Below are positions 1-12,074 of a DNA stretch of 64,000 nt, in pieces. Position 1 is the stretch's first letter. Each line of letters starts with the position of its first letter. The position numbers and the translations under genes are program-made. This DNA is from Trematomus loennbergii (Eukaryota > Chordata > Actinopteri > Perciformes > Nototheniidae). The stretch is from positions 268,001 through 332,000 of the forward strand of contig JAAOOA010000174.1 of NCBI GenBank assembly GCA_012861695.1, read 5' to 3'. A model generated the notes under the pieces. The model did not search any database and had not been told where the DNA came from. It was given only the letters and a program-made list of their open reading frames with translations.

Positions 1-2056
1 CTCGTATAATGTTATGACTTCCTGTCTTTGGCGTCTACAGCTCTAACCCAATTGGATCATGAGGACGTAAATCTTTAAAAAAACACAAACAAGTGAGTGA
101 TTTTCTCAAACGGAGGAAATGGTGCATTATGTTTGAATAGTTTTGGATGTAAAAGGATCTCTGTGGCACGGAGGAAGAAGATGAATCATGATTTGGTGCA
201 AACACACAATACATGTTAGTACATCCATTTCTAAGTTGTTGTTTTTTTGGATTTGTTTTAAAAAATATAGAATATCACCAAACTTCTAGGTGTTTAACCT
301 TGAGAGAGATGCATCTTTGAAACAACATAGAATAACTTGACACGGTGAACAAGCTGATTAAATAGTTATAGTTGGTAAGCAACGTCAAACAAGCAAAGGA
401 CTATTGGTGACGTACGCCATGTTTTACGGAGTCTGCAGTAGATTTTGGAATAATGGGTAAAGCTGCAACAACCACAGCTGAATATCATAGGCTGACACAC
501 CTGTCAATCAAACACAAACAGCTGTTTCTCATGCTTAACTAAATATATGAAGTCTACTATTTTTACACCTTACTCGGGACCTATCATGCTGTTCCAAAAT
601 GTCTAAGGGGCGGGACATCTCCTAGCTGTTGACCAATCACAACAGAGTCGGCCAGCTAACCAATCAGAGCAGACTGGGCTCTGGTTTCAGACAGAGGGTG
701 AAAAGAGGTGCTGCAGCACAGGCAGTATGAGACAAATAAAGAGCTTTTTGAACATTGAAGCATGGAGACATGTCCCAATAGAGACACTAAATACAAATGA
801 GCACAATAGGGCCCCTTTTTAAATAAAATGTGACTTTGTATTTTAAGAAACAGGTGCTTTCTAAATTGAGTTCAATAGATACATCTTATATAATAGACTT
901 CATTTAGTGGCTGTTTTCTTTGCCGTCACTCCAGCTGTGGTGGTTGCGGCTTTGTGGTCTGCTAATAAAGTTTTATACAAAGGCTACGATGGATTTACGA
1001 GGCGATTTTACAGATTATTCAGATTCCTGTCGATATAGTTTTGTTTTGCTCAGCAGTGAAAGCATAAAGTGGACCAAAGAGTTTTAAGTTGCCTACTTTA
1101 TTTATGTGTTTTGTTTGTTTGTGATGCCCAGAAAGTGTTTATGTTTTAGTTTATTAATTATTATATTGATAAAAAGAGACGTGATGTTACACGTTATCAG
1201 ATATATTTAAGGTTTTTTTTCCTGGTCATATAGTTTAAGAGGATTAGTCTAAAGTACTTTAGTATATGTAATTGTTAAAAAATTACAATTTAAAGATTCA
1301 TATTAAACGTTAAGTCCCATCTTCTGCTTTAATGCAATTTATATTTATTGTTGATTGAGGGGCAAACATGTTAAACTAAATGCCTGGATGGAAGTGACCA
1401 CTTTTATTTTCTGTCATATAATCCAAGATTTTGGAAATTAATTTTTTGAATTACTTAGTTTTCTATCTACCAGAAAGTCACACGTCATAGATCGAGAAAA
1501 GATGGGATTTCAAAATAAATACACATCTGATTTAATTAATAGTATTACATTTCACAAGCAGCCATTCAGTTTTTTATCAAATAAAAATGATTTCCCATTT
1601 TCTTTGCTTTGATAAAAGTACTCTTATATTAAATAATTTAGTCAGATTTATTTGTTTCTGTGTGGGATTGAGACAGGAATGATATGATGCTCAAAGTGTG
1701 TGTTTGTGAGAGAGAGACGTGTGTGTGAGAGAGACATGTGTATGTCCTCCTCTGAGCCTTGCATGCCCTCCAGCAGCAGGACGTCCCGTACACTCGTCAG
1801 CCTTAAAACTAAATTGCGATTTAGGAAAGAGACAAACCTTCTTCAGACCTTCAGGCTCTTCGTGTTGGGATCCAAACCTGTAGAGTTTTTTTTTGTAAAA
1901 GGCAGCAGTTTTCTTTTGTTTTGCTTACAGATCTTTAAGAATATATATAGTTGCACCATGTTGATGTGTGTACCTGTTGAGTATATTTATTTGAAAAGAG
2001 GAATAAATATTTCTGGACATCACTGAATTCTTTTTGGTTATTTATTATTGTTGCTT
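1..2056. other. AT-rich intergenic stretch
   Basis: No gene recognised on either strand. The only structured piece is the transposon fragment listed at 576-823. The open frame near 1700-2026 has no family features. Confidence 0.6.
576..823 (+). mobile_element. Partial copy of a TTAA-type small transposon (family R)
   Basis: Shares the block ACCAATCACAACAGAG, then CAGAGCAGACTGGGCTCTGG and GGTGAAAAGAGGTGCTGCAG, with copies at 11351-11757 (inverted), 18198-18797 and about 53090-53708. The start (ACCTATCATGC) and end are diverged, with an internal loss relative to the longer copies. No coding capacity. Confidence 0.7.
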
Positions 2057-2663
2057 TTAAAGGGGACCTATCATGCAAAATGCACTTTTTGATGTCTTTT
2101 ATACATAAATATGTGTCCCCGGTGTGTCAGGGAACTCACGCAGCGTCAGAAAATAAAACCCTCTCTCTTTTCCTCCGTACTCAAATCTCTAAAAACGGGG
2201 CTACAACGGAGCTGATCCAGATTTTCGTCCGATATGACATAATATCGGAAATGTAGGCTGGCTTTACACCCACGGCCCTATGAGAAACGTTTCTATCAGA
2301 AACAATGCCCGACTGTTGTGGACGTATTATGGTCGGTGCATGTTCACATTAGCATCGCTAACACTCAGAGCTAACCTGTACTGGAGAGCATGTGTGTGAA
2401 GAAGCAGGAAATAAAAAGGAACTCACCTTGTGGTATAACCGGCAAGAGAGAAAGCCTTTGAGCTCCATACTGTTTCAGAAAGAATCCTTGATAATCCATG
2501 ATATGGCGTTTCATCACGGCAGCATTTAGTTTAGACAGTAGCTGCTGGGTCCCGCATGAGCTCAGCCCCTCCTTTTTGTTTATCAATTTTCTTTTTTAAA
2601 AGCTTTATACCCCAAATCAGCACTTTTGAGAAAAATAAAAATAGCATGATAGGTGCACTTTAA
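2057..2663 (+). mobile_element. TTAA-flanked MITE (family Q), full-length copy
   Basis: Begins TTAAAGGGGACCTATCATGC and ends GCATGATAGGTGCACTTTAA, imperfect terminal inverted repeats with TTAA at each end. That pattern suggests piggyBac-type mobilisation. Other copies lie at 35381-35873, 42620-43114, 43417-43641 and 60764-61203. No transposase. Confidence 0.85.
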
Positions 2664-2692
2664 GGAAATGACCTTACTTCTCAAATAATTAG

Positions 2693-4217
2693 CAGGGATG
2701 CAAACTTGTCACCTTTCGGCGAAATTCGCCGTTTTGAATCCAAAATAGGTCGTTTGTGTGATTCATGTAGATCTGCAATAAAAATATTTTTGGGGTATGG
2801 GGGGGGTCTGGGACCCGGAGTAATCTGCGGCCGCGAGCTGTTATGTGCCATCATGACACGCATGGTGTTCTTTTTTTATATATTATAATGAAGCGCGAGC
2901 TGTGTGCTCGAGTCTTCCTGCCTGTCGGCTCTGCTCATGGATGTATAATAAGGCTCTGCTGCTCCGGGATGAGGGTCTAGCTTCAGCAGCTACATTACCT
3001 ACGGGTGCGTTCGTTAATATTAACTGTGCGGTCCGGAGTCACTGTGGCACAGACTGGACCGCTGGTGAACAGCTGTTAGAACGGGCCGTTCAGGTGTTCA
3101 GAGCAGAGCTCCCTGTCGGAGCGGCAGAGCGTGATGTGCACTGAAAAGTGTTCTGTCGCAATATTATCGTTGAGCTAGCTAACTAGCATACATTGTCACT
3201 ATCTGCTAACGTTAGCCTTCGTTTTCAAATAGTTTTTTTCATAGGCTATAAACGGAGGTGGTATAAGTATAGATCTTGTACTTGAGTAAAAGTAGAAGCA
3301 CTCAGATCTTGTACTAGAGTAAAAGTAGAAGTACTCAGTCTTGTTGAGTAAAAGTAGAAGTACTCAGATCTTGTACTTGAGTAAAAGTAGAAGTACTCAG
3401 GTCTTGTACTTGAGTAAAAGTAGAAGTACCAGAGTGTAGGAATACTCTGTTACAGTAAAAGTCCTGCATTCAAAATGTTCCTCAAGTAAAAGTAGAAAAG
3501 TATTCTCATCAAAATATAGTTAAAGTAGCGACAGTAAAAGTAGTCATTGTGCAGATTGGTCCATTTCAGAATAATATATATGATATGTTTTATAATGATT
3601 GATCATGAAAGTGTTCTCAAAGCTGGTAAAGGTGCAGCTAGTTTGAATGACTTTGTATACTGCAGGGTAGCTTGTGAATTTACTCCAGGTGGAACTAAAG
3701 TCTGATTTAACACTTGATTATATTTCACATCATTCATCCACATCTGTAAAGTAACTAAAGGTATTAAATACATGTAGTGGAGTAAAGTACACCATTTACC
3801 TCTGAACTGTAGAGGAGAAGAAGAACAAAGTAGCAAAACATTGAAATACTTAAATAAAGTACAAGTATCTCAAAATTGTACCCAAGTATAGTACTTGAGT
3901 TTATGAACTTAGTTACTTTACACCACTGGCTATAAAGATAGAAAGACTAAGCCTTGCACAGAGGCATGAAAATACATTTTCAAAATGCTCAACAGTGCTG
4001 CCAAAATTATAAACTGACTGCTACACAATTAAAATAAATGCTTTTAATATTTCTATTAGATGTGACTCTTTGGCGTTTCTGTTATTATTAACTGCTTTAG
4101 TTGTTCTGACTGCTAAAATCCTCTGTTATTCCTCATTTTAAAGCCGATATTCCGGGGGGGTCGGATCCTTGTCACCTTTTTCATACCTGATGAGTTTCAC
4201 CTTTTTCATACCTGATG
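2693..4217 (+). mobile_element. Possible degenerate hAT-like element hosting a second element
   Basis: The left edge CAGGGATGCAAA and right edge TTTTTCATACCTG are weakly inverted. The right edge (25 bp ending in CATACCTGATGAG) is tandemly doubled at about 4168-4217. No matching target-site duplication was found, so the limits are uncertain. The 3253-3928 element sits inside. Confidence 0.35.
3253..3928 (+). mobile_element. hAT-like non-autonomous element (family E) with 8-bp TSD
   Basis: Flanked by the direct repeat GCTATAAA at 3245-3252 and 3929-3936, the 8-bp target duplication typical of hAT elements. The start (GGAGGTGG) is inverted at the end (CACCACTG). The inside is dominated by tandem AGTAAAAGTAGAAGTACTCAG-like units. 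Related copies lie at 8140-8679 and 55177-55475. Confidence 0.8.
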
Positions 4218-5325
4218 AGTGTAGGGTCTCAAATTCTAGTTTCAATTCTTCCAAAGAGGATATATTTATATTTATAGTGGTGCATGATTCTAAAACAAGA
4301 AATGAGCTTCTTGTCTTTTTGGTTCGATGACTGAAATATATATATTTGTCATCACTGCACCACTCTCAGTCTCTTGGTCCTTTTTAACTTAAAATAGACG
4401 ATAAACCAGGGTAACCATGATTAAGGGCGGCACTACCTTTTATTGACATGTTGCTACCGCTGTGTTATTCATGTGTTCGGGGCTATTCATGTTCTCGTCT
4501 TACAACTTAATTATTTTCACGGTCTGTTTCAGAAAATAAAATGTAACTGTAATGTTTTTTTCCCCTAAAAATGTTCCTTTTTCAGCATTTGGTTGTACTT
4601 CGCTTTATCCTCTGGTTCACTTCTGGTTAGCAAACAAACAAGATGGCGACAGCAAGATGCCAAACTTGAAGCTCCAAACTCAAAAGTTAAAAACCCAAAG
4701 TATATCTAAGAGATTAAATGAAGTCACGAGGTAAGAATGAAATGCATGCATGTCCGTTGAAATGGCAATTTTATTGTAGTGTCACAAACACGATAACCAC
4801 AATCACACAAACAAAGAGCTCCACAACAAAATGCACAATCTCTTTACAAATAACTTAGAAAAATGTTCGTCTTTTAGAAATATAGACTTTTTTTCTGAAC
4901 ATTGTTACAGAAATGTGAACAACCGCAAAACAAAACTCATATTAACAAAAATATAATGATGGGTTAAACCTCAAAATCATGTTTTTCCACATTATTATTA
5001 TTACATTTTTTTTTTTACTCAAAGTCAAAACCCAACATTACATAATTTGTTAATATTTGGATATTTTGAGGTGACCACAAATACAACACAGGTGTTCAGC
5101 TGTCTGGTTATATATATGTACAGGATACTGATTATGTTGAATCATTGAACAGTTCAGGGTGTGTGTGTTGAGTGTGTGTATGTTATAATATATATCGTTT
5201 ACTTTGATCTATCTTTTTACACTCAAAAACTTAAAACATAAAAAATGACCCGGGGAGTTTTCAGGGATTATTCAGATAAGGAAATGTAATTATTTCTCTG
5301 TCAGCCTCCAGATATAAATTCAAAC
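4218..5325. other. Intergenic stretch, nothing recognised
   Basis: AT-rich sequence without a recognisable gene, RNA or repeat. Short open frames on both strands lack features. Confidence 0.5.
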
Positions 5326-5693
5326 TTAAAGGTAGAATGGAAGAATGGAGAAACCAGCTCGAGTACGCAGCCGAAAAAAGTCTGCCCCTTCCTTCAGACT
5401 TCCTCACAGAGCCCCTCCTCCAACACACACGAACGCACATGACCAATGAGGGCACGAGATAAGTTTGTGCCCAGATGGAAGGGACAGGCAGGTAGGCCAT
5501 CCAGTTATTTTAGCTGGGTCGGCTCAGATGATGGTCGTGCTTTTTACAGCGCCACGGCTTCCACAGATGAAATGTTTGATGTATTTATTGTCAAAGCATT
5601 TAATGTATCTATTCATTGCTATCGGGATGTTAAGAGCATTCCATGGAATATAACAAAAAGTGTTTCTGAAGTAATTACCTACCCCACCTTTAA
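5326..5693 (+). mobile_element. TTAA-flanked MITE (family P)
   Basis: Starts with TTAAAGGTAGAATGG (diverged) and ends TTACCTACCCCACCTTTAA. It shares the internal blocks GAGGGCACGAGATAAGTTTG and CATTCCATGGAATATAAC with copies at 6712-7093, 20727-20945 and 62591-62980. No coding capacity. Confidence 0.85.
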
Positions 5694-6328
5694 AGGAAGA
5701 GTTTAATATTAAAAACTAAACTGAATGAACTTGTATTACCCTGTCAGATTGTCTCAGATATTTGTGCAATTGCTAATTTTCAAAGTGCCTTGAGTACATG
5801 ATCGAAAAACTGCAAGAAATTGAACATTTGGAGAATTGGTTTGAGTTAAGTCAGGATAATTGTTAATTAAACGAAATAAAGGTCGATTTATTTGGCTTAC
5901 TTGCTGAAAAACTCCCCACAAGATCAAGAAATTCTCTAAAACATTCATCACGACACCGTCTACAAACTGTCTGTCTATAACACATGGACTCTCTGAAGCA
6001 GGGCTCCTACACAGAGTTCAGGCTTTTACACAAGCAACTCATTTGCATATCCTTTATAACTGTTTTGTCTCATGAATTACTTTTTTGAGATCAATACTTT
6101 CACAAAGAAAGCAAATATGTGGAAAAAATGCAGAGGCAAGACAAGGTTCATTTAAGTATTGCCTGTTCTGCAAAACCCTCCAAATAATGTTGCACATTTG
6201 TACACAAGCTACCTCTCATCCTCTTCCATAACAATACTGAACATATTTGATTTTTCATTATTCCAAGTACTTTGTATAATAGTATGAATTGTTTTTATTT
6301 AATTTGTTGGTTGGTTTTCTTACTTTTT

Positions 6329-6402
6329 ATGCAACATGTACACAAGACGAATTCCTCATAAGAGTTAACTTACTTGGCAATAAACCTGTTTTGATTCTGA
6401 AT
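6329..6402 (+). mobile_element. LINE 3' tail fragment
   Basis: Contains GAATTCCTCATAAG and GGCAATAAACCTGTTTTGAT followed by TCTGA-type units, the same tail seen at 10183-10262 and, inverted, at 61703-61775. It looks like a 5'-truncated LINE or SINE tail. The rest of 5694-6711 shows nothing recognisable. Confidence 0.6.
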
Positions 6403-6711
6403 CCGATGTGAGGAGAGAGGAAAAAATGCATTTCTTTTATGCATGATTGTGTAATGGCTGGTGTGTAAAGGCCTTGACTGACTCTGGATCATTTCTGATC
6501 AAACCTCATGAACCGATTTGAATTAATAAAAACAATGTGAAGCTGCAGTACTGGATGAAATTCGACCTTTAGGATGCACTAAACTACATATATCACTAGA
6601 TACGGTCGACATTAAGGTGACATTTTAATCAGCAGCATTTGGGTTTTCTTTAAACCACTAGGCCTCATTCTGTCACTTAAATATCTAAACAACTTATCAT
6701 AACTTGATCTA

Positions 6712-7093
6712 TTAAAGGCGGGGTAGGTCATTTTGGAGAAACCAGCTCGAGATCGCTAGAATTTGAAAATACACAGCCGGAACAAATCTGCCACTTCCTT
6801 ACAGAGCCCCTCCTCCAACACACACGAACGTGCACATGACCAATGAGGGCACGAGATAAGTTTGTGCACAGATGGAAGGCTGACAGGCAGGTAGGCCATC
6901 CAGTTATTTTAGCCGGCTAAAATGATTGGTCGTGCTTTTTACAGTATTACGGCTTCCACAGATGATTTTTTTATGGATTTTTTGTCAAAGCACTTAAGAT
7001 ATTCATTGCTATCGGGATGTTAAGAGCATTCCATGGAATATAACAAAAAGTGTATCTCGAGCGGTTTCTCAAGCTTACCTACCCCACCTTTAA
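6712..7093 (+). mobile_element. TTAA-flanked MITE (family P), full-length copy
   Basis: TTAAAGGCGGGGTAGGTC at the start and CTTACCTACCCCACCTTTAA at the end form inverted termini, each carrying TTAA. About 80-90% alike by eye to the copy at 62591-62980, in opposite orientation. It ends about 330 bp beyond the gpr137b stop codon. Confidence 0.88.
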
Positions 7094-7419
7094 TGTGTTT
7101 GATATGAACATCACGGTAGCATCAGAATTTCGACATACTGTAAATGTATGCAAAATAGCCAGATGCATTGTGGCAAGTGTTAGCAGCGAAACACTAATGG
7201 TGTGTTATGGTATCATTGTATTATGTATAACTGTTATTGTGCTGCAGTATTAATATATTGTAATTAAAGCAAAAACCTGATTCGTCTCTGTGTAGGAACC
7301 CTGCTGAACATTCAGGTATTTTCTCTAAATTCTCTACAAACCTCTACATCAGTTATGATAAAACACAATAACTGATCGGTGTGAAAGTGCGGAGTGGTGC
7401 TGTACAGTGAAGAGGGGCG

Positions 7420-7534
7420 TTATGGGTAAGGGTGCAGCTCCCCCCCCCCGGCGGTGAGGCGCTGCTCGTCTCCGTTGGTGTGAACCGTGAAGCTGCTGTG
7501 GCGACTGCCCCAGTCGTAGCAGTCGGAGGAAAGA
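7420..7534 (-). CDS. gpr137b: gpr137b exon 7: C-terminal tail and stop
   Basis: The frame carrying [18 protein letters not shown] matches the human tail motif DYYDWG, so I take this frame. It ends at TAA (7422-7420). It runs through a ten-G homopolymer (7440-7449), so the last nine or so residues depend on the homopolymer length being right. With the GT donor of exon 6 the spliced frame would instead be [11 protein letters not shown], which has no family resemblance; one base appears to be missing at the junction. Confidence 0.78.
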
Positions 7535-10500
7535 CTGTTGGAGAGAAGAGGAACAGGTCAGAGGGTTCATTCATTCATCTACTTTTTATTATTATTATTA
7601 ATCATTATTATCAATTTGTTTAATTCTATAAATTGTTCTGTTATTTTGTATATATATTTATTTGTATTGCTTTTATTATTATATTATATTATTATATTAT
7701 TATTTATTTTATCTTATCTTATTTTATATATTATTATTAGTATTATTATTATTATATTATTATCTTTTATTTTATGTGTATTATTATTTATTTTATATTA
7801 TTTTACATATTATTATTAGTATTATTTACCCATGCATAATGGATAATGGACATCATTTAAATTGAGAAATGTTATAACAGCATGGACATGGTGACGTCAG
7901 TGATGGTGCTCGTACCTTGCTGATGCATTCTGGGAGGGATGCTCCACGCCAGGTCATCGTCACTGTCGTACCGTCGAGGATTGTCAAAGAAATATCCTCG
8001 AGAGGAGAGAACGTGGTTCGGTATCCCAGCTGTGCTCTGAAGGGAGAAAGATACTCATCGTGATGAAGAAATAAAAAAGACAAAGGCTCTGCTGATATAA
8101 CCCGTTATCTAACATCAGGTGATCCTCTCATCCTGCAGCCAGAGAGGGCAAAGTACACACATCCTTTACTCAAGTAGAAGTACAGATACTCGTGTTTAAA
8201 AATACTCTGGTGAAAGTAGAAGTACTGACTAAACTTCTTTACTCAAGTAAAAGTAAAGAAGTATGGGCTTTGAAATGTACTTAAGTAAAAAGTACCCATA
8301 ACTAGCAGCTGTTTTAAAGAGTACCTGACCTCCCTTTATATTAATAGAACAATAATGTCATTGTTAGCTAATGAATGTTTCCATGCTGAACAACGGCAAC
8401 ATGACAACGTTTTCATTGGTCCCTCTTCTTTAGAGAAGACCAGGAAATGATGGATACACGGATCGTGTTCAAATCAATAGGCACGCAATGACTCTAAATA
8501 ATAATGATCACGCCACCAAACACACATTCAAACTAAAGTAACCAGCCTGTTTGGAAAATGTAAGAAGTAGAAAGTAAAAAGTCGTCAGAAAAACAAGTAG
8601 TGGAGTAAAGTACTGATACCAGAGAAATGTTCTTAGGTACAGTAACAAAGTATTTGTACTCCACTACTTCCCACCTCTGCCGGCAGCCAAACAACAACCA
8701 GGTATAAGTGTTGCAGAGGTCAGAGGTCACATGACCCCGATAGGAAGACTGACCCGTTCCTGCGGCGGCCGTCGGACCCTGAAGAAGAAGACGACCAGCG
8801 AGGTGGGCAGCAGCTCCCAGACGAACAGGATCACCCCGAACACGATGTAGCCGGCGTCTCCCAGAGACGAGCGCAGGTCCGCCTGGAGACACACACAAGA
8901 AGGGTTGGTATTGTATTGTTGACATTTATGTTTAGTGTTTAATTTTATTTTTTGTTCTGTTATAACGCCTTGTGCGGAATGCTTTGGCAAGTTTAAAATG
9001 TGGTCATGCCAATAAAGCCCCTTCGTATTGTATCGTATTGTATTGAGTTGTATTAAGTTGTATTGAGTTGTATTGAGTTGTATTGAGTTGTATTGTATTG
9101 AGTTGTATTGTATTGAGTTGTATTGTATTGAGTTGTATTGTATTGTATTGTATTGAGTTGTATTGTATTGTATTGAGTTGTATTGTATTGAGTTGATTAA
9201 CCCACGTACAAACTTGAGGTACTTGTACTTTATTTATATTTAAGAAAAGATTACGTTTATTTTTTCTACAAATTACATTATAAGGTATTATTAAAATGAA
9301 GCAGTGAACAAAAAATTCCAGTGCAACTGATACATTTTTTATAATTAGTACTAGAACTATAATAAAAATTACTAATACTAAAAACTTTGATATGATTGCT
9401 TACATAGTTGGAAGTACATTTTTAAAAAAAAGTCTATATTAGTTTAAATTTAAATACAATGATCTAAATTCTAAACAAATAATTCATGGAGTAAGTTATT
9501 TTGTTGAAATAACTTAAAAATCTCTAGTTGCAGTCCTATACAAAACAGTTCAAATGAGCTCTGCCTCATTATCCTTTTTTGGAACCTGGATACTGATTGC
9601 TCCCAATATAACAATATTAGAGTTTTTTAATTAGATTGGAATTAGAATTAGATTATTTTTTATCAAATTGAGGTATTTACAATCCAGTGTGCAATATAAT
9701 GCAACAGAAGAAGAGGTAGCGTATATGTCAAATAAACGTCATCGAGCTCATGACGTCGCTCCACAAAAGCAAAATGCTTGAAAATTCTAGGTTGAGCTTA
9801 TTTGGTTTAATTGAATGCTCTGTGTGAATTTCAGAAACTGTCCTCATGGAGATAGAAAACTCAGAAAAGTATGTAAAAGTGTGTGTGCTCTTGGGCCCCC
9901 TATAGGGTATTCCAGGAAAAACAGGTGGACTGGCAGGTGGAATTTCTGATTGGCTAAGGCAGCTGAATTTTCTGATTGGCTAATTTCAGTCATGTGAGAC
10001 CATGACAGTAAGGCTGCAGAGGAACAAACTAGAGACATGCAGTACATTTAAACTAGAACACAACTGAAAATATATATTGAATGCAAATCTAAAATTACAT
10101 ATGTTTGACAGCTTGTGTTGCTTTCCTGTTTTCATCCCCTTCCGATATTCTCCTTGTTTTTTAACTCTTAATCTTTGTTTTATTTTTATGTATGACAACA
10201 CCTAGTCAAATTCCTCGTATGTGTCAACCTACCTGGTAATAAACCTGTTTCTGATTCTGATTTAGCTAAAACATCAATCAATTGGAGAAAAACAAACAGG
10301 AGCCTCACCTGGTCTGAGACGTTGTACCAGTCGTAGTCGAAGGAGTTGATGGTCTCGATGTTAGTGAGGGCGAGCACCACCAGGTTGTAGCAGGCGCGCG
10401 ACGCGTACAGCAGAACCACCATGATGCCGATCAGAGTCACCTGACACACCGACGTCCCCTAAACACACACACATATATCACTCATTGTTATTCATTTGAA

Positions 10501-12002
10501 TTAACATTTTACATGTCATGTTTGTGATGTGATTGTGATGTGCTATATGTGACATGTATGTAGTAACGTGTGTCTATTACCATCTGGACAACAGCTGGAC
10601 ATTAGCAATGTTGGCTAAAGCTGCCCCATTTACTGTTTTTTGTGACAGTTGATCAATGGGGACTGTCCACGACACTATAAACCAATAAACTAAACTAATG
10701 TATGTGATGCGTGATGGAATTAATTTTTTTCTTGCAGTCATGAAAATTGGAATATTCAAGAAGTAAATATCAGGGTCAGTGACGCTGCACAAGATCATGA
10801 ACTGAGGTTGAAGGCTAAGGGAAGTTATTTGGGATTATTACTTGCTTTAGTTGTTGTTATCTTTAAAGACTATACCTTAGACTTATTACATTTTAAAATG
10901 TCATGTATGTGATGCCTGATGGAATTAATTGCAGTCATGAAAACCTGGAATATTATGTAAGGAAATATCAGGGTCAGTGACCTGAGGTTGAAAGCTAAGG
11001 GAAGTTATTGAGTGAACATCTTTGGGATTATTACTTGCTTTTTAATTGTTTGACTCTAGAGACTAAACCTTTAGTTGTTTTTATCTTTGAAGACTTTACC
11101 TTAGACTCCAGGTAGATGTTGGCCAGCGACATCTTGGCGACCTTGTAGAGGCAGACGGAAAGCGAGATGGCGCAGAGGACGAACAGGCTGTCGTTGATGG
11201 TGACCCTCACCAGGACGATGGTCTTCACGTCGGCCGCCGTCATTTTGACCAGCAGGGCACAGACCAGATTAACCACGAGGAAGAGGAGACTGACGCCGAA
11301 GAAGACGAGGTACAGAGGAAGTCTGCAGGAGAAACAAGAGATTATAACCGTTAAAAAGGCCCTATTGCATATTCAGGTGTATATCAGTATGTAGTGTCTC
11401 TACTGTGACATGTCTCCATGCTTTAATGTTCAAAAAGCTCTTTATTCTTCTCATACTGCCTGTGCTGCAGCACCTCTTTTCACCCTCTGTCTGAAACCAG
11501 AGCCCAGTCTGCTCTGATTGGTTAGCTGGCCGGCTCTGTTGTGATTGGTCAACAGCTTAGATATGTCCCGCCCCTTGGCTTATCACGTACAATGTGTTGG
11601 AGCGCTAGCCAATAGAAGCGTGAGTGTTACAAAGTGATGTCAAAATGTTCTGGACCTTTGGGGATGTTAGCCTTTGCAGACCATTTACATGCACACAACC
11701 CTATATAACACACTATGGGAAAGGGAACACCCAAAAAGCATAATAGGGGCTCTTTAAGTGCATTTTACAGATCTAAATCAGTCGATACTTTGAAAAGAAA
11801 ACACAGTTTGATAATCGGCGTGATTTTTTGGATACATGTTGGAAGTGTGGGAGTTTCATTGTGGAAACAGACTCCCTTAATTCAGTCAGGGTGAGTTGTT
11901 TGAAGAAAAGTTACCTGTACTTGAGCAGTGAAGGTGTGTACTTGGACTTTGCCTTGAAGTAGACCTGTAGGGGAGAGAAAAAAAGATTGTTACACACTTT
12001 GT

Positions 12003-12074
<72 letters not shown>

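Noticed and set aside
1700..2026. 108-codon frame near the left edge
   Set aside because: No family features, AT-rich surroundings, no splice or promoter support.
7538..7865. Tyr/Leu/Ile-rich membrane-like frames
   Set aside because: They come from an A/T-only low-complexity tract inside a gpr137b intron.
9001..9194. Possible CRISPR-like array (regular short repeats)
   Set aside because: No spacers; it is a pentamer/decamer microsatellite in a vertebrate intron.
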